NCBI RefSeq assembly: GCF_041154455.1 | Contig: NZ_AP028664.1 | Location: 2,667,001 to 2,731,000 of the forward strand | Length of the DNA: 64,000 nucleotides | Reading direction: 5' to 3' | Origin: Variovorax sp. V213 | GTDB taxonomy: Bacteria > Pseudomonadota > Gammaproteobacteria > Burkholderiales > Burkholderiaceae_C | Shown: positions 63,099 through 64,000 of the stretch, one piece after another | Layout of the letters: each line of letters opens with the position of its first letter | Position numbering within the stretch: position 1 is the first letter of the stretch | Made by a program: the position numbers and the translations under genes | The notes under the pieces: model-generated | Database searches by the model: none | What the model was told of the DNA's origin: nothing | The model's input: only the letters and a program-made list of their open reading frames with translations

Positions 63099-64000
63099 TC
63101 AGGCGATGGGGAGACCGCTGTGCGCGCGGGTCTGTTCGTCGTGCAGTTCCTGCACGGCCAGCGCTTTCGGGTGCACCCGGGCGCTGTTGCCGGCGCTTTC
63201 CAGGTACCGGCAGGCGGCATGGCCTTCGGCGGCTTTTTCGTAGCGTGCGACCCAGGCATCGCGCATGGGCAGCTTCTCGGGGGACACGGGCCACACGCCC
63301 GGCCGGGGCCGGATGTGCTCGCCGATGCCGATGCGCCAGGGCTTGGCGCTCAGGCGGGCGCGAAAGCAGTTCTGGTTGCGGCACATGCGCGCATAGGTCT
63401 TGTCCACGCCCAGCGCATGAAAGCAGTCCGCCACCGCCATGTCGGCCGGGCTGAAGACGTCGTGCATTGCCAACACCCGGAAACCGGCCGGCGTGCGGTA
63501 GAGGCGCAGGTGCCAATCGGGGTGCTGATGGACGAAGCGCCCGATGCGCTCGGCCGCGCGCTTTTCGGGCGCGGGGTTGTCGCTGGCCTCGCCACGCTTC
63601 TTGCCCAGCCCGATGCGCCAGGCGACGATGAAGACCACGATGGCGGCGATCAGCCCGCCCACCCAGGTCTTGGCGGTCCAGCCGCCGACGATGCCCGCGA
63701 TCAGCGCGGGCGCCAGCGCAAACCCGAACACGCTGCCGCGCAGGGGTTCGTCGAAATCGATGTCGACGAAAAGCACATCGGGCGTGTTGAGGCAGCGCGC
63801 GCCGTAGCTGTTGCGCGTGATGACGGTGTCGCCCTGCTGCTCGACGATCTCCTCGCGGATCGGCACGCCTTCGGCCCCGTTGTAGGCCAGCTTGCGCTCG
63901 CGGCGGTTCAGCTTCTCGCCGCTGGCGATGCGATCGAAGGCCTCTCGCGTTCGCTGGTCGGCATGCGCCTGGGCGGCCAGGGGGCTGTCGTCCGACCAGC
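63099..64000 (-). CDS. Conserved membrane protein of unknown function (5' end outside window)
   Basis: At least 299 residues; the frame stays open to the right edge, so the start is outside (a GTG at 63866 is only an internal candidate). The visible N-terminal part is charged (QRTREAFDRIASGEKLNRRERKLAYNG). Two hydrophobic helices follow around GFALAPALIAGIVGGW and VGGLIAAIVVFIVAWRIGL. The cytoplasmic part has HPDWHLRLYRTPAGFRVLAMHD, CFHALGVDKTYARMCRNQNCFRARLSAKPWRIG and HAACRYLES. Similar unnamed proteins occur in beta-proteobacteria; no function is known to me. It is probably co-transcribed with rlmB (34-base gap). Confidence 0.75.
   Translation of the reverse strand, partial: WSDDSPLAAQAHADQRTREAFDRIASGEKLNRRERKLAYNGAEGVPIREEIVEQQGDTVITRNSYGARCLNTPDVLFVDIDFDEPLRGSVFGFALAPALIAGIVGGWTAKTWVGGLIAAIVVFIVAWRIGLGKKRGEASDNPAPEKRAAERIGRFVHQHPDWHLRLYRTPAGFRVLAMHDVFSPADMAVADCFHALGVDKTYARMCRNQNCFRARLSAKPWRIGIGEHIRPRPGVWPVSPEKLPMRDAWVARYEKAAEGHAACRYLESAGNSARVHPKALAVQELHDEQTRAHSGLPIA

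Overview
The window is about 64 kb of GC-rich chromosomal DNA. Gene content and order point to a betaproteobacterium of the Comamonadaceae, and Variovorax fits best. The evidence for this is the rho–rpmE2 pair, a complete phoRB–phoU–pstBACS cluster facing ppx, Bug-type tripartite tricarboxylate transporter genes, and a PedF/quinoprotein alcohol dehydrogenase cluster. The assignment is by recognition of families only; no database was searched. There is no CRISPR array, no prophage and no intact insertion sequence. Long open frames antisense to real genes are common because of the base composition and were left out.

Region by region. 1-1.9 kb: the end of rho, a Gfo/Idh/MocA oxidoreductase and rpmE2. 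1.9-5.0 kb: an ArnT-like membrane protein and a MATE exporter. 5.0-19.1 kb: a phosphate island, with phoR-phoB-phoU-pstB-pstA-pstC-pstS leftward, ppx rightward, a tandem pair of lipoproteins, sixA and ppk1, and an OlsB-like acyltransferase. 11-bp-periodic Pho-box repeats stand in front of pstS, ppx and ppk1, with a weaker set in front of the OlsB-like gene. 19.3-21.9 kb: a cNMP-binding/thioredoxin-reductase-like fusion, yfcG and tRNA-Pro. 21.9-23.6 kb: a small, eroded accessory patch with two related small proteins and a frameshifted OmpA-like fragment.

23.6-33.8 kb is the most interesting part: a periplasmic alcohol oxidation cluster. It holds acetyl-CoA synthetase, a XoxJ-like binding protein, cytochrome c550 PedF, an AcoR-like sigma-54 activator, a vestigial pqqA with an orphan pqqB, a HiPIP, a PQQ alcohol dehydrogenase with the Asp-Phe-Asp signature of lanthanide enzymes, and a further c-type cytochrome. 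Three sites matching the sigma-54 -24/-12 consensus precede the pedF, pqqA/B and dehydrogenase transcription units. This suggests that the activator encoded in the middle switches on the whole pathway: alcohol to aldehyde or acid in the periplasm, electrons to PedF or HiPIP, and acetate to acetyl-CoA.

33.8-64 kb is mostly ordinary metabolism and transport. It contains tRNA-Arg, a D-threonine aldolase-like enzyme, acyl-CoA genes, a PhoX-like phosphatase, two GST-family proteins, a phytase-like lipoprotein, an EamA exporter, a cold-shock/DUF1294 protein, YgiQ, a MarR–GNAT fusion, TctABC, patatin with 3-hydroxybutyrate dehydrogenase, YihY, a split ChrA pair, an aldo/keto reductase, a GNAT gene divergent from an XRE-cupin regulator, and rlmB. 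Operator-like palindromes overlap or abut the starts of the XRE-cupin and MarR–GNAT genes.
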